From Rosa chinensis (Eukaryota > Streptophyta > Magnoliopsida > Rosales > Rosaceae), in NCBI RefSeq assembly GCF_002994745.2, contig NC_037092.1:88388398-88452397 (forward strand): 64,000 bases of DNA, read 5' to 3'. Under the pieces are notes generated by a model that saw nothing but the letters and a program-made list of their open reading frames with translations, ran no database searches and was not told the origin of the DNA. Shown in pieces: positions 20,248-31,622 of this stretch. The stretch's first letter is position 1; each line of letters begins with the position of its first letter. A program made the translations under genes and the position numbers.

Positions 20248-23200
20248 ATGGCACATTCAAAGGCTGTCTCAACCCCAACTAAGAATACTACAAAGTCACT
20301 CAAAGTAAGGAAGTCAAAGTCGTCAAAGTCCAAGAAGGTATGTACATCTGCTGCAAGCGTGAGTAAAGGAAAGAATCGTGGAAAGAAGATAGAGGAGGAT
20401 GAAGGAAGCACAGGAGGATTGAAGCTGCTCAAGCGTCACCCTGTTACAATGTCAAAGATGACCAAGGGTAGGGTTCTAAAGAAGAGGCTTAGAGTCCAGT
20501 TTGATAGGAATGGCTCTCCGGTGGGGAAAAATGCAGAAAAGATGCAATCCTACATTGGTGTTTTGGCAAGAACAAAGTTCCCAATTTCAATTGCATCTTG
20601 GCCTGGTGTTGACAAGAAAAAGAAAAACACGCTTTGGGAGACTGTTTTGGTAAGTGTCGAGTGATTATTAGTGAGTTCAATGAAGCTGTGTATTGAGTTT
20701 TTCATGTTACATGTGTTTATTAATATTATTGATTCTCACTGATGAATTTTTTTGTTTTTTTTTTTTCTACATGTTTGTAGACGGCATTCATATTAGGACC
20801 TGAACACAGGAAAATGGTGTTACAATCTGCTGGAGCCAAATGGAGGGAATTTAAGAGCAGACTAACCACCGTCTATGTGTTGCCATATGTGGATGATCCG
20901 GAGATGTTACAATTTCCACCAGATGACTATAAGTTTATTACTGTTGATGAGTGGACTGCTTTTGTAACAGAAAGAACAAAGCCTGCATTTTTGGTAAGTT
21001 GCATGTTTGACATTATATATATTATACCTACATTTGTCAATGCCATTGTATACAGGAGCGCTAATCAACTAAATCAAATGTAGGAATTGATTTTGTTTTT
21101 GTTCTTTCTTATACATGTATACTGTTGTGTGAAAATGGGACAAGTCTGGAACTTGGGACATTATGTTTGAACCTAGTTGTAATACTATGAACTAGCCAAA
21201 AAGCTAGATACTTAAGAACCATGATAGAAGGGTATATCTTGCAGCCATAAAAATGTCAGCAATATAAACTTTAGCAAATCAGACTCTCCTCAAAGTGATT
21301 AATTTAAACTGAGTGTAATTACAATATTATCAACTTTAATCATTTATATCGATCAGTGCTAATCAACTTAATGAAATGCAGGAATTACATGAGGCTCAAA
21401 AGGCGAGGCGTCTCAAGAATCAGTATGATCACCATATGTCTCGTAAGGGATACGCAGGACTAAGAGAAGAGTTGGTTAGTACGAGTGTCCAACTTTTTTT
21501 ATTTGTAAGCATTCACCACTGCCTAATATGTAAAACTGAGAGTTTTTCTGGTACAGTCTCAAACCATGCCAAAGGAGGAGATTGACAGAGCAATGCTTTG
21601 GATCAAAGGACGCCAAACGAAACAGGGGACATTTAAAGTTGATGCTCTCAAGGACACTGCTGATAAAATCGTATGTATCTTACACTTATGTGCCATTTGT
21701 CTCTAGCTTATGAGTTTTTGAGTTGCTGATATGCATGAATAATTGAATTTATCTTCTATTTTTCAGTTCTTGAAAGGGGAAGTATATTATTGGAATTAGC
21801 TTATAACTAATTTTCATGCGAAAAAGATTGAAGCTAGTTTGCTAATCTATACTGAAACACTGATTTTGAACTTATTATTGCATATGAGTTGCATGTTCGT
21901 GTCTCCACTGGTTGAAAACAAATGCTGGATAATTAATTCATTCTTACGTTTATTGTAGAACTTGTTTGATGATTTATGATGAGTATTATCTATATGTATG
22001 AGCTGCTGATCATATAGAATGGGGTGGATTTGGGCCACTGACTTTCAAAATGCTTTTATATTAAGACATGTATATATAGATTATAACTATAGTTTAAAGG
22101 GGTAACTATAGTTGGATATGTACATGTTTATGAATGGTGAGATTTATATTTTAATTCTTTTACTTTGTATATGGCAGGAAACATTGAAGCAAAAGGAACG
22201 CAGTGGAGAACTAGAGATTTCTGGAAGTGATGATGTCCTAACATTAGCTTTGGGGACTCCGGAGCACCCTGGAAGAGTTAGAGGTGTGGGGGGTTATGTA
22301 AATCCAACTGATTACTTCCACCTTCCAAAACGCAAAAAAGAAAGCGTCCAAGAGTCGGTGAGACTAAGCGTGAGGAGGATATTTGAAGAAGAGAAACAGA
22401 AGTTGGAGGAAGAATTAAAGGAGAAGATATTGGCTGAAGAGAGGGAAAAGATAGTGGCAGCTGAAAGGGCATTTTGGTGTTCTAGGATTGAACAATTGGA
22501 AGCAAAAATTAATGGAACCGTGCTTGAGGAGGGAGTTCCTCATGTTGGAGAAGGCAAAGCTGCAGCAAATGAGTACATATCCGGCCAAGCAAGTTGTTCT
22601 AAGACCAGCCCTAAGTCTGCTACCAAACTCGACAACACTATGGAAGGAGCAGTCACAAAATGCTTGGATATGATGGAGAGAAATATGGTGCAAAAACATA
22701 AGAAAAAGACCACAAAGGTTTCAAAGCCTAAGATTGCTAAAGCACCAACTGAAGAAGTTGAAGATAGAGCCAAGGAGAATGAGGAAACCCTTGCTGCAGT
22801 GAACAATGATAATTTGGAAATAGAGGTGGTAGATATGACCAGCATAGAGAAACAAAGGAAGGTACATTTGTTTTTATGAATGATCACCATACATTGTTCT
22901 AGTTGCACGTATGTGATGATGAATTATAACTTATTGATTATATGTTGTTGGCTTAGGTAACTCCTACCGAGAAGGAATGCAAGTTGGCATTGGGTGATAT
23001 TGGCCATATTGTTGCTATTGCAACGGTGATGACAAGCGATGATCCATCTGCAATGTGTCATGGGACTCCATTGGGAGATGAAAATTTGCGTGTTTCTATT
23101 TATGCTGCCATTAAGGAGCAGGCTATGATTCCATTTCCAATAAAGGATGAGATCATGACAGTGAAGCAAGCTATGGGGAGCTAGGTCATGTGGCCAAAAA

Positions 23201-24698
23201 ACCTTATCATTTATGATGAAAAGGTATAGATGTATACGATGATTATATTTTACCTATATATGGCAGTGATTATAAGGTTAACTGAATTGTTTGCTTGATC
23301 TAGAAAAAGGCGAGTGGTAAAGCAAGGAAGAAGCAAAAAAGGAATCAGTTTAGCCCATATTCAGATGCTGAGTTTGACTTGCAGTCACTCCCATCTAGCT
23401 TGCCAGCCTCATTGAAAAAGTTATGTGAGTGGGGAAAAGAAGGGTTCAAAGATGGGAAAGCCATTTGCTTCTATAAAGAAGAGCCCGTATTTGGTTATCA
23501 TGCTAAGAGCTTTCTACTTGACGTAGATGTTATGAGGCTTGCACACATGGCAGAAATAACAAGCAGCTGCATAGTGGTGTATATGAGGTAAATGCTACAC
23601 TTGGTTGCTTAATTATGTGACTTTGGTGACTTAATTATTAGGTGACTTAATTATGTGAATCATCTCTATGCTTTAGGTACTTGCATGATATATTAAAACA
23701 GTTTAAAATGCAAGACATGGTTGCTTTTATTGACCCAACCTTGACCGGTGAGATAGGGTGTGGGAGTCCATCGCAAAGGTCCCAAAATATAAAAGATCGG
23801 TTGATAACTGCTTCTCCAAATCAGATTTTCTTATTGCCTTACAATGCATCGTAAGTTGGTCAATTATTTATGCTTAAACTTGACTTTTCATTCATATCGA
23901 TATTGCACTAAAATCTGTTTATTGAATATTAGTTCTCATTGGATGTTGACTGTGATCAATCCGGAAACCGGGACCGTCTATTTCATGGATCCATTAAAAA
24001 GACGCCTAATCACTGGAGAATGGAGAGATGTTGTAGACACGTAAGTTGCTCAAAACTGATTGTTTCAATGGAAGTTTGTAGTGTGATCACATATATTCTT
24101 ATGAAAGTCGATCTAATGTTGTCGGTTTGCTTATATATAGGGTCATCGGATTGTTTAAGGCAGACCGCATCAAGAAAGGACGAGGTTCTGTTGAATGGAA
24201 GAACATGGCAGTATGTGATACATATATATATATATATATATATATTTATACCTGATTTTCAGAGGATGATTTACTTGATATATAATTAGTAGTTATATGT
24301 ATGTTGTTGTTTGATGACACGCTGTTGACTTTTTTAGGGTATTCCACCACAGCCAAACGACAAAGAGTGCGGCTATTTTGTAATGAGATACATAAGGGAT
24401 ATCATCCATGATACAACTTTGTCATTTGCAGATAAGGTAACCATAAATTTTCATTTTCGAAAGCATTCTTCCATATATTAAAGTCTGAGGACAGTGACAA
24501 AGCTATTTGCACATTAAAATTTTATGGTTACTTTTGGTTTCTAACTTGTTATTGTTGAATGTGTATGAGTTTAAAATTCTGATTTGAAATTGTCAACAGT
24601 GGGGTAGGAGAGCCAACCATACTTATGGTCAAGTGGAACTTGATGAAGTGCGTAATGAGATTGCAAATTATGTGATGAAGAACCTGCTGAAGCTATGA
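20248..24698 (+). pseudogene. CACTA second gene: Ptta/En-Spm domain fused to Ulp1-like protease, one stop
   Basis: Twelve inferred exons (20248-20649, 20781-20993, 21382-21474, 21557-21670, 22178-22861, 22957-23223, 23304-23587, 23677-23850, 23933-24040, 24141-24210, 24338-24436, 24600-24698) join in frame. The N-terminus is Lys/Ser-rich (nuclear-type). Exons 1-4 resemble the plant transposase Ptta/En/Spm (Transposase_24) domain. Exon 5 carries a charged coiled coil (RIFEEEKQKLEEELKEKILA). Exons 7-12 form a Ulp1/C48 cysteine-protease domain with visible His (SHWML), Asp (YFMDP), Gln (PPQPND) and Cys (KECGYFVMRYI). The only defect seen is TAG at 23182-23184 in exon 6 (KQAMGS*VMWPKNL). This could kill the protease half while leaving the DNA-binding half. 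The Ulp1 role in CACTA elements is unknown. Confidence 0.82.
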
Positions 24699-24862
24699 AG
24701 TGTTGGTCTTTTTTGGGTACATGCATGCATGCAGTAATGCAAGGTTTTAAGTGCATTAGGCTGGATGTTGCTCGTTTTTTGGTTGGCCTCATGTGTTGGT
24801 CTTTTTTGGGTACATATATGCCTGCTTGCAGTAATGCAAGGTTTCAAGTGCATTAGCTAGGC
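24699..24862 (+). repeat. Two-copy tandem repeat after the Ulp1 stop codon
   Basis: A unit of about 90-95 bp beginning TGTTGGTCTTTTTTGGGTAC occurs at about 24701 and again at about 24793, followed each time by GCAGTAATGCAAGGTTT and TTTTTTGGTTGGCCT. It lies in the 3' UTR of the second CACTA gene. Confidence 0.75.
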
Positions 24863-25438
24863 TAGTTGGTCATTTTTTGGTTGGCCTGATCGAATTGCAT
24901 GTCTTCTATATATGAGATTATGTACGTAGGACGAGACTATTTTAGCCACATTTGTGGATGTATTTGCTATTGGAGATCCGTAGACGTACGTGATCCCTTG
25001 TGTTTTGTGGATAAAATTACTATTTTCGGAACCATTTGTGGGATTATAATAGCTATTTATTATGACAGAATTATTGTTCATTTTGTCCATTTTTGTTTCC
25101 AGTTTACCATTACCAAATCAAACAACAGTTGGAAAAAAGGAAAATATGTCGTCTGATGAGGATTATAGGGCTGAATCAAACAAATTTTCAACAATTCACA
25201 CGACGGTTCTTACCGATATCATTGTTGGATGCATACAAAGACAACAAGTATTAGCAAAAACCATCGTCTAAAATGTCACAATACAACGGTTCGAGTTATA
25301 TCTGTCGTGTGAAGGCACACATACACTGAACTATTAGGTCATCACACCACATTTTATGCTGGAAGAACTGTCGTGTGTATACAATTTACACAACGTCTTA
25401 AAATTAAAAACCGACTTCTGAACAACAAAGAGACAAGG

Positions 25439-25566
25439 CTGGAATCCTTAAAACTGTGGTATGAATGGAAGTCACACCACGCTGGAATCCAAAAATCGTG
25501 GTATGAGTAGAATTCACACCACGCTGGAATCCTAAAAACCGTGGTATGAATGGAAGTCACACCACG
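25439..25566 (+). repeat. Right subterminal tandem repeats of the CACTA element
   Basis: Three units of 42-43 bp begin CTGGAATCC (25439, 25482, 25524) and contain GTGGTATGAATGGAAGTCAC followed by ACCACG. Each unit holds an inverted pair (CGTGGTATGA/TCACACCACG). Further copies of the CGTCGTGTGAA word flank them to 25758. They are probable transposase or accessory-protein binding repeats. Confidence 0.75.
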
Positions 25567-25758
25567 GCATATTTCTGTCGACAGCTTGTCGACAGCATGT
25601 CGGCAGATCTGCCGGTCCATCAGACGACGAATTCAGCTGAAAATCGTCGACCAAATGATCGGTATATGACGGTTGAAAACCGCCGTCTGATAGCGTTTCA
25701 TCAGACGACGCCTCGATAGACTACGGAAATGCAAAACGTGAGACGACAGTTTTAAACC

Positions 25759-25786
25759 GTCGTGTGAAGCCTTTTGTGTAGTAGTG
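25759..25786 (-). repeat. Right terminal inverted repeat of the CACTA element
   Basis: Ends GAAGCCTTTTGTGTAGTAGTG, the exact inverse of the left end, and is followed by the GCT target-site copy at 25787-25789. Confidence 0.93.
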
Positions 25787-25876
25787 GCTTGTTTCTTTTT
25801 TGTAACTTCTTTGCACTTTCTTTCCTTTGCTTCATCCCATAATAAACTCATGCTTCTAAGTTAGAGGTACTGGTGC

Positions 25877-25884
25877 TATAAATA
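25877..25884 (+). promoter_or_regulatory. TATA box of the DUF761 gene
   Basis: TATAAATA lies 116 bases before the ATG at 26000 and about 90 bases from the right end of the CACTA element. The CACTA therefore separates the core promoter from whatever regulatory DNA once lay upstream. Confidence 0.6.
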
Positions 25885-26079
25885 AATCATTGAGAACGTT
25901 GTAGACAACACAAAGGGATTTCGAGGCACATTTCTCTCCAACCCCCTCATTCAATCCAACATCAAGAAATCTTTGAGCTATCTTACCAAAGCGGCTGTCA
26001 TGGATGCTCGTCGAGAGGTTGCTGCGAGTGGAAGCCAACGAGTGCAGAAGGAAAAGGATAATATAAAGAAACAGGCAAT

Positions 26080-26270
26080 TGTTGGCGTGAGTTATACCGT
26101 GTATCATTAGGGTTGTATATCTTGTATATTACTAGGAATATTCTCTTCTGTTTGTTTCCTAATAGGACACGGACACGTTGTATCTTGTATATATACTCCA
26201 TTCTTGGAGAAGATTAATAAAATATATTAGAAAACCCTAAAATTCCTTTGTTTCTTGGTTCCTTCTGACT
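26080..26270 (+). repeat. 5' LTR of element C
   Basis: 191 bp, TGTTGGCGTG to CCTTCTGACT, about 97% identical to 31432-31622. A TATATATACTCC stretch and AATAAAATATATT polyadenylation-like sequence are visible in it. Confidence 0.93.
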
Positions 26271-26283
26271 TGGTATCAGAGCC
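26271..26283 (+). other. Primer binding site of element C
   Basis: TGGTATCAGAGCC is complementary to the 3' end of initiator Met-tRNA, the usual plant copia primer (family knowledge). It directly abuts the LTR. Confidence 0.9.
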
Positions 26284-26621
26284 GAGATCCATTCAGTTTC
26301 CGCTGTGAGAAAATTTGTTTGTTTTTTGCTCTTTTGTCTCTTGGCCTTTTGTGGATTCGTTTGCTGGCTCTTTTGGTTCGTGATTGGTGGTCCTTGTTCT
26401 TTTGGAAATTAATCTATCAATCTAGTTCGTGGCTATTGATTGGTGGTCCCCTTATTTGGTCTTGATTGTTGCTGACCTTTGTGGTTTCTTGGGAGAAGAT
26501 AGTCTTTAATAAAGCCAATAGCTTTGGTTCTTTGAATATTTGTTTCTTTGACTACTCATTGGTCAGTGCCCTTTGTTGCTACAATTGGTATACCTTTATT
26601 TAGCATTCACGGAAGAAAGAG

Positions 26622-29600
26622 ATGGTGGACTTGAAGATCACTGACGGGAAAAGTGAGTCTGGAGAGACAAGTTCTGTGGCCTGTGAAGTTGTAATTGTTC
26701 AGAATGTCACAGATAACTCAAGTTTTGGTGTCAAACTTGATGGTACCAATTATTAGTTATGGCAGAGACTTATGAAGATCCATATTCAGGGGATTGGAAG
26801 GTGGAATTATGTTACCAGTAGTGCAGCAAGACCTATTGCAGGTCCAAAAGCTGATGAATGGGATACGGCAAATAATAATGTGATGGGAATTCTTCTCAAA
26901 GCTATGACTCCGGAGGTGATGAGATTATTTGCTAACTATGATTCTCCCAAAGCTATTTGGGATTCTGTTGCTGCTACATATTATGATGGGAGTGATTTTG
27001 CTCGTGTTCATGAATTGAATGTCAAAGCTTTCAAAATAACTCAGAGTGGACAGCCTGTTGCAACATTTTATGCAAATTTGAAGACAATTTGGCAGGAGCT
27101 TGATCAGAGGAACCCTAATCCTATGACTTGTGAAGCCGATATTAATTCCTATCAGAATGAGCAGGACAAGATACATGTCCATATTTTTCTTGCCAGCTTG
27201 GACCCTCACTGTGAAGGGGCAAAGAATGAGTTATTGCGTCTTACAACTCCACCTACGTTGGAGCAAGCTTTTGCTTATATCCGAAGAGATGAAGGTAACA
27301 AGATTGTTGCTCAGAATCTTCATACTGAAATTTCTAGTTTAGCAATCCATGCTACATCCCAATCTACCCTAGTTCCATCTCAGAACCAGTTTCAACCACG
27401 GACTCAGGGATATCAGCAGAATCAGAGTTATAACCAAATGACTTGCAACTATTGCAAGGACGTTGGACATTTCAAGAATCAATGCCCTAAGCTGCGAAGG
27501 TTTAATTATAGCAACTCTGGTTGGAAAGGAGGCAATAATACTGGAGGTCATGGAGGACGCGGTGGTGGTCAAAGAGGCAAAGCTGCAATTCAATTGGTGC
27601 CAGAACCTGACTTCTATAGCATTGAGGGACAAGACCCCTCAAAGGGTAATGTTTCCGTAACTAAGGAAACTCGAGGTAAAATTGGTGTCGCTTTACATGT
27701 TTCTGACTTTACTGGTAGTAATACATGGATAATTGATTCTGGTGCGTCTGACCATATGACCTATGATAAGTCATTCTTTATGTCTATGTCATCCCCCTCT
27801 ATATCCCATGTTTCTAATGCGAATGGTGCATCTTTTCCGGTCTTAGGTATTGGGTATATTCAGGTTACATCATCCATTGTATTGCATGATGTGCTTTATG
27901 TACCTTCGTTGTCTCATCATCTTTTATCTGTCTCCCAGTTGGGGTCACAAAACCAGTGCTCTGTAACTTTCTACCCAATGTATGTTATTTTTCAGAATCT
28001 GTGTACCAGGGTGATCATGGGCAAGGGAGACCTGAGGGGAAGACTGTTTCACTTGGATTGCATGTACGCAGAGCCAACACAAGCACCGGAACCACCTTTG
28101 GCCCTGACATTGAATTTTGACCGATTGAGTGAACTATGGTTGTGGCACCGGCGGTTGGGTCATCCATCTTTTGGAGTTATGAAGAAGTCCATGCCTTCAT
28201 TGTTTTTGGGAGTTAGTGAGTCTAGCCTACATTGTGAAACTTGTGCTTTGGCTAAGAGTCATAGATCTAGTTATCCTTCAAGTTTTCATTCTAGTACTAT
28301 GCCTTTTGAGTTAATTTATTTAGATGTGTGGGGTCCTTCTAAACATTCTACCCTTTCTGGAATGCGATATTTTGTGTTATTCATTGATGACTTTACTCGA
28401 TTATCTTGGGTTGTTTTACTTAAGTCCAAAGATTCAGTTTTCTCTGCTTTCACAGCATTGCATAATCTTATCTGTACTCAATATGATGCTCATGTTAAGG
28501 TTTTTCGTTCCGATAATGGGGGTGAGTTTGTCAGTCATTCTTTTCATGATTATTTCCAGCAGCATGGCATAATACATCAAACCTCATATCCACAATCTCC
28601 CGAGCAAAATGGGGTGTCTGAACAGAAAAATCGTCATCTTCTGGACATGGCTCGGTCTCTTCTACTTAGTGCTAACATGCCTAAGTATCTTTGGGGAGAG
28701 GCTGTTTTGTGTGCTTCTCATCTTATCAATTGTCTTCCGTCTACCTCTCTTCAAGGTCATGTCCCACTTGAGGTTTTGTCCCACTTTGTTTCTATTCCAT
28801 CATCTAACACCCTTCCTGCTTGTGTCTTTGGTTGTATTGCTTATGTTCATCTATATAAGAATCAGCGGACAAAGTTGGATGCTAGAGCCCTTAAGTGTGT
28901 GTTTGTGGGGTATGGCTCTCATAAAAAAGGCTACAAATGTTATCATCCCCAATCCCAAAATTTTTATGTCACTATGGACGTTACGTTCAATGAAGATGCC
29001 TATTATTTTTCACCTCCTGTGACTCATCGTCAGGGGGAGAAGTCGTGTTATTATGAAGACTTGTTCAGTGGGCAAGATGGGTGGCCTGAGTTCTCTCGTC
29101 TGGAGTATTTGGGACCTGAACGTGACAAAGAGGACAGCTGCCCACTGATGGGTCCCACCTCCAAGGACAGCTCCCCACTGATTGGTTCCACCTCCAGCAA
29201 ACACAGCGCATCGCTCCCACAGGAGCCTAACATGTCCGGCCACCGTATAACACAGACCGGTCAGAACACTGGTCCACCGATCCACAACGGGTCTACTTTG
29301 GACCTCGCGTACATGCACAGGAATGTTGGGCCGGCTGGAGAGGGGCCGGCGACGGATATCAGAATGTTTGGAGAAGGACCGGCGCTGGGTATCGGGTCAG
29401 ACGGAGATGAGCATCGGGCACGGCAGTTTGTGTCGGACGTTGGGTCACCCGGAGATGGGGATCCGGACCTGGGGGGATCAGCCGGAGATGGGCATCAGGA
29501 ACGGAACTCGTCCAGTCGGCCGGAGATGCAGCAGTACCCGATTTTGGTTCCGTTGTTGCTCAAGGTGGGTTTGATTCAGTTACAGATTCCGGTCACAGTG

Positions 29601-29648
29601 GGTTTGATTCAGTTGCAGATTTCGGTCCTCCTTCTTCTTCAAAAGTGA
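26622..29648 (+). pseudogene. gag-protease-integrase part of element C
   Basis: The frame starts at the ATG at 26622 (MVDLKITDGKSESGETSSVA), meets TAG at 26754-26756 (GTNY*LWQ), and is open from there to 29648. In order it carries a UBN2-type gag, a CCHC knuckle (CNYCKDVGHFKNQC), the aspartic protease (WIIDSGASDHM), GAG-pre-integrase (LWLWHRRLGHPSF) and the integrase core with D-D-E (LDVWGPSK, VFRSDNGGEF, SPEQNGVSEQKNRHL). After about 29050 the linker before RT is Pro/Gly/Ser-rich and contains a frameshift (before about 29530). The long clean frame suggests a fairly recent loss of function. Confidence 0.88.
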
Positions 29649-30460
29649 ACAGTCCCTCCTCTTCTTCAAAGGTCTCCTCTGCCCCAACATCACCTGAGGT
29701 ACGTTCTCCTCCTTTGTCTCTTCCATCTTCTGTGTCAGAGTGTGTTCCCACCAAATATATGCCTAGTCGGTCTAACCGTGGTCAGCCCCCCAAACGCTAT
29801 GAACCCACACTCAATGCAAAAACTAAATACCCTATTGCTAATTATGTGTCGACCTATAGGCTGTCTAAACCTTATGTTGCCTTTGTGAATCAATTATCTT
29901 CTCTGTATCTTCCTAATAAAGTGCAGGATGCAATGCGGGATGAGAAGTGGATGCGAGCAATGACAGTCGAAATGGATGCTCTTGTGAAGAATTGTACGTG
30001 GGAATTAGTATCATTACCACCCGGAAAGAAAACGGTAGGCTGTCGGTGGGTGTTTACTATGAAGCACAATTCGGATGGATCGGTAGACAGGTACAAGGCT
30101 AGATTAGTGGCCAAAGGCTATACTCAGAAGTATGGGGTGGATTATGATGAGACGTTTGCACCAGTGGCCAAAATTAACACAATTCGGGTACTTCTTTCGT
30201 TAGCTGCTAATCTTGATTGGCCTTTGCAACAGTTTGATGTTAAGAATGCATTCTTGCATGGTGATCTACATGAAGAGGTTTTTATGGATTTGCCTCCTGG
30301 CTATGGTACTTCCACTAAAGAGCAAGTGGTATGCAAATTGAAGAAGTCTCTTTATGGTCTGAAGCAGTCTCCCAGAGCGTGGTTTGGCCGGTTTACCAAG
30401 TTCATGAAGAGAATTGGGTATCGGCAGATCACACCTTGTTCCTCAAATGTCAGTATGGTT
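29528..30460 (+). pseudogene. Reverse transcriptase, N-terminal part, of element C
   Basis: This part lies in a different frame from integrase. It begins in the Ser-rich linker (VADFGPPSSSKVNSPSSSSK) and reads into RVT_2: DEKWMRAMTVEMDALVKNCT, TVGCRWVFTMKHNSDGSVDR, YKARLVAKGYTQKYGVDYDE, QQFDVKNAFLHGDLHEEVFM, SLYGLKQSPRAW. A second frameshift between about 30420 and 30459 returns to the gag frame just before the YVDD box. Confidence 0.88.
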
Positions 30461-31424
30461 GATAATTTATGTTGATGACATGGTTGTGACAAGTGATGAC
30501 TTGGAGGAGATTCAAAGGTTACAGGGTTAGTTATCTTCTAAATTTGAGATGAAAGATTTGGGTAACTTGAAATATTTCTTGGGAATTAAAGTTGCTCGTG
30601 GGAAGGATTGTATTGTGTTGAGTCAAAGAAAGTATGTTCTAGACTTGCTGGCAGAAACAGGTATGCTTGATTGTCAACCTGTCGATATGCCTATCGAACA
30701 GAACCATCGATTGGCCGAGTATTTGGATCAAGTACCTACAAATAAAGCGAGATACCAGAGGTTAGTCGGACGATTGATTTATTTATCTCACACTAGACCA
30801 GATTTAGCTTATGCAGTTAGTGTGGTGAGTCAGTTTATGCATAATCCCAGTGAGGCTCATATGGGTGCTGTATTTCGTATTTTGCGGTATTTAAAGTCTG
30901 CTCCAGGGAAGGGGTTAATTTTTTCAAAATATGGTCACCTAGATATTTTCGGATACACAAATGCAGACTGGGCAGGTAATATTACAAATCGCATGTCTAC
31001 TTCGGGCTACTTTACTTTTGTAGGTGGTAACTTGGTTATGTGGAAGAGCAAGAAACAGAAAGTGGTGCCTCGTTCTAGTGCAGAAGCAGAGTATAGAGGA
31101 ATGGCCCGAGGACTTTGTGAGCTGTTGTGGTTGAGAAATTTGTTGAGAGATTTAGGGTTCAAGTAGAACAAGGCTATGCCGCTTTATTGTGATAATAAGG
31201 CTGCAATTGAAATTGCTCACAACCCTGTTCAGCATGATCGTACGAAACACGTGGAGGTAGATCGACATTTCATTAAAGAAAACCTTGATAGAAAGGTCAT
31301 TTTGTTTCCTTTCGTTCCTACTGAAGAACAATTGGCAGATATTCTCACAAAGGCTCTATCAAGGAAAGTTTTTTATGACTCACTCGACAAGTTGGGCATC
31401 CGTGATCTGTATGCACCAACTTGA
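30459..31424 (+). pseudogene. RT C-terminal part and RNase H of element C
   Basis: It starts with the catalytic YVDD box (LIIYVDDMVVTSDDLEEIQR), then TAG at about 30526. It continues KFEMKDLGNLKYFLGIKVAR, the connection (RPDLAYAVSVVSQFMHNPSE) and RNase H (TNADWAG, KSKKQKVVPRSSAEAEYRGM, CDNKAAIEIAHNPVQHDRTK, HVEVDRHFIKE, QLADILTKAL). A TAG at about 31164 interrupts RNase H. The stop at 31422-31424 abuts the polypurine tract. Confidence 0.87.
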
Positions 31425-31431
31425 GGGGGAG

Positions 31432-31622
31432 TGTTGGCATGAGTTATACCGTGTATCATTAGGGTTGTATATCTTGTATATTATTAGGAATATTGTCTTT
31501 TGGTTGTTTCCTAATAGGACACGGACACGTTGTATCTTGTATATATACTCCATTCTTGGAGAAGATTAATAAAATATATTAGAAAACCCTAAAATTCCTT
31601 TGTTTCTTGGTTCCTTCTGACT
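31432..31622 (+). repeat. 3' LTR of element C
   Basis: 191 bp, starting TGTTGGCATG directly after the polypurine tract (31423-31431) and ending CTGACT, then TSD GCAAT. Confidence 0.93.

Larger units (their letters stand above)
13365..25786 (+). mobile_element. Complete CACTA (En/Spm) DNA transposon, 12.4 kb
   Basis: The element begins CACTACTACACAAAAGG and ends with the inverse. The inverted repeats match for 28 bases, and both ends are flanked by the 3-bp TSD GCT (13362-13364 and 25787-25789). It contains a TNP2-type transposase gene and a second gene with a Ptta/En-Spm-type domain and a Ulp1-like protease domain, both on the plus strand. Subterminal repeats lie inside both ends. Intact ends and TSD mean the structure was not rearranged after insertion. 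The host sequence on either side belongs to the promoter of the DUF761 gene. Confidence 0.95.
26080..31622 (+). mobile_element. Ty1/copia LTR retrotransposon C inside the DUF761 gene
   Basis: LTRs of 191 bp (26080-26270, 31432-31622) differ at about five positions. A perfect 5-bp TSD GCAAT flanks them (26075-26079, 31623-31627). The primer site TGGTATCAGAGCC follows the left LTR and the polypurine tract GAGGGGGAG precedes the right one. The interior encodes gag, protease, integrase, RT and RNase H in one direction with two stops and two frameshifts. The LTRs start TG but end CT instead of CA at both ends. Confidence 0.95.

Noticed and set aside
26622..31424. Functional copia polyprotein in element C
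   Set aside because: Stops at 26754 and about 30526 and 31164 plus two frameshifts; no evidence for programmed readthrough at all of them.
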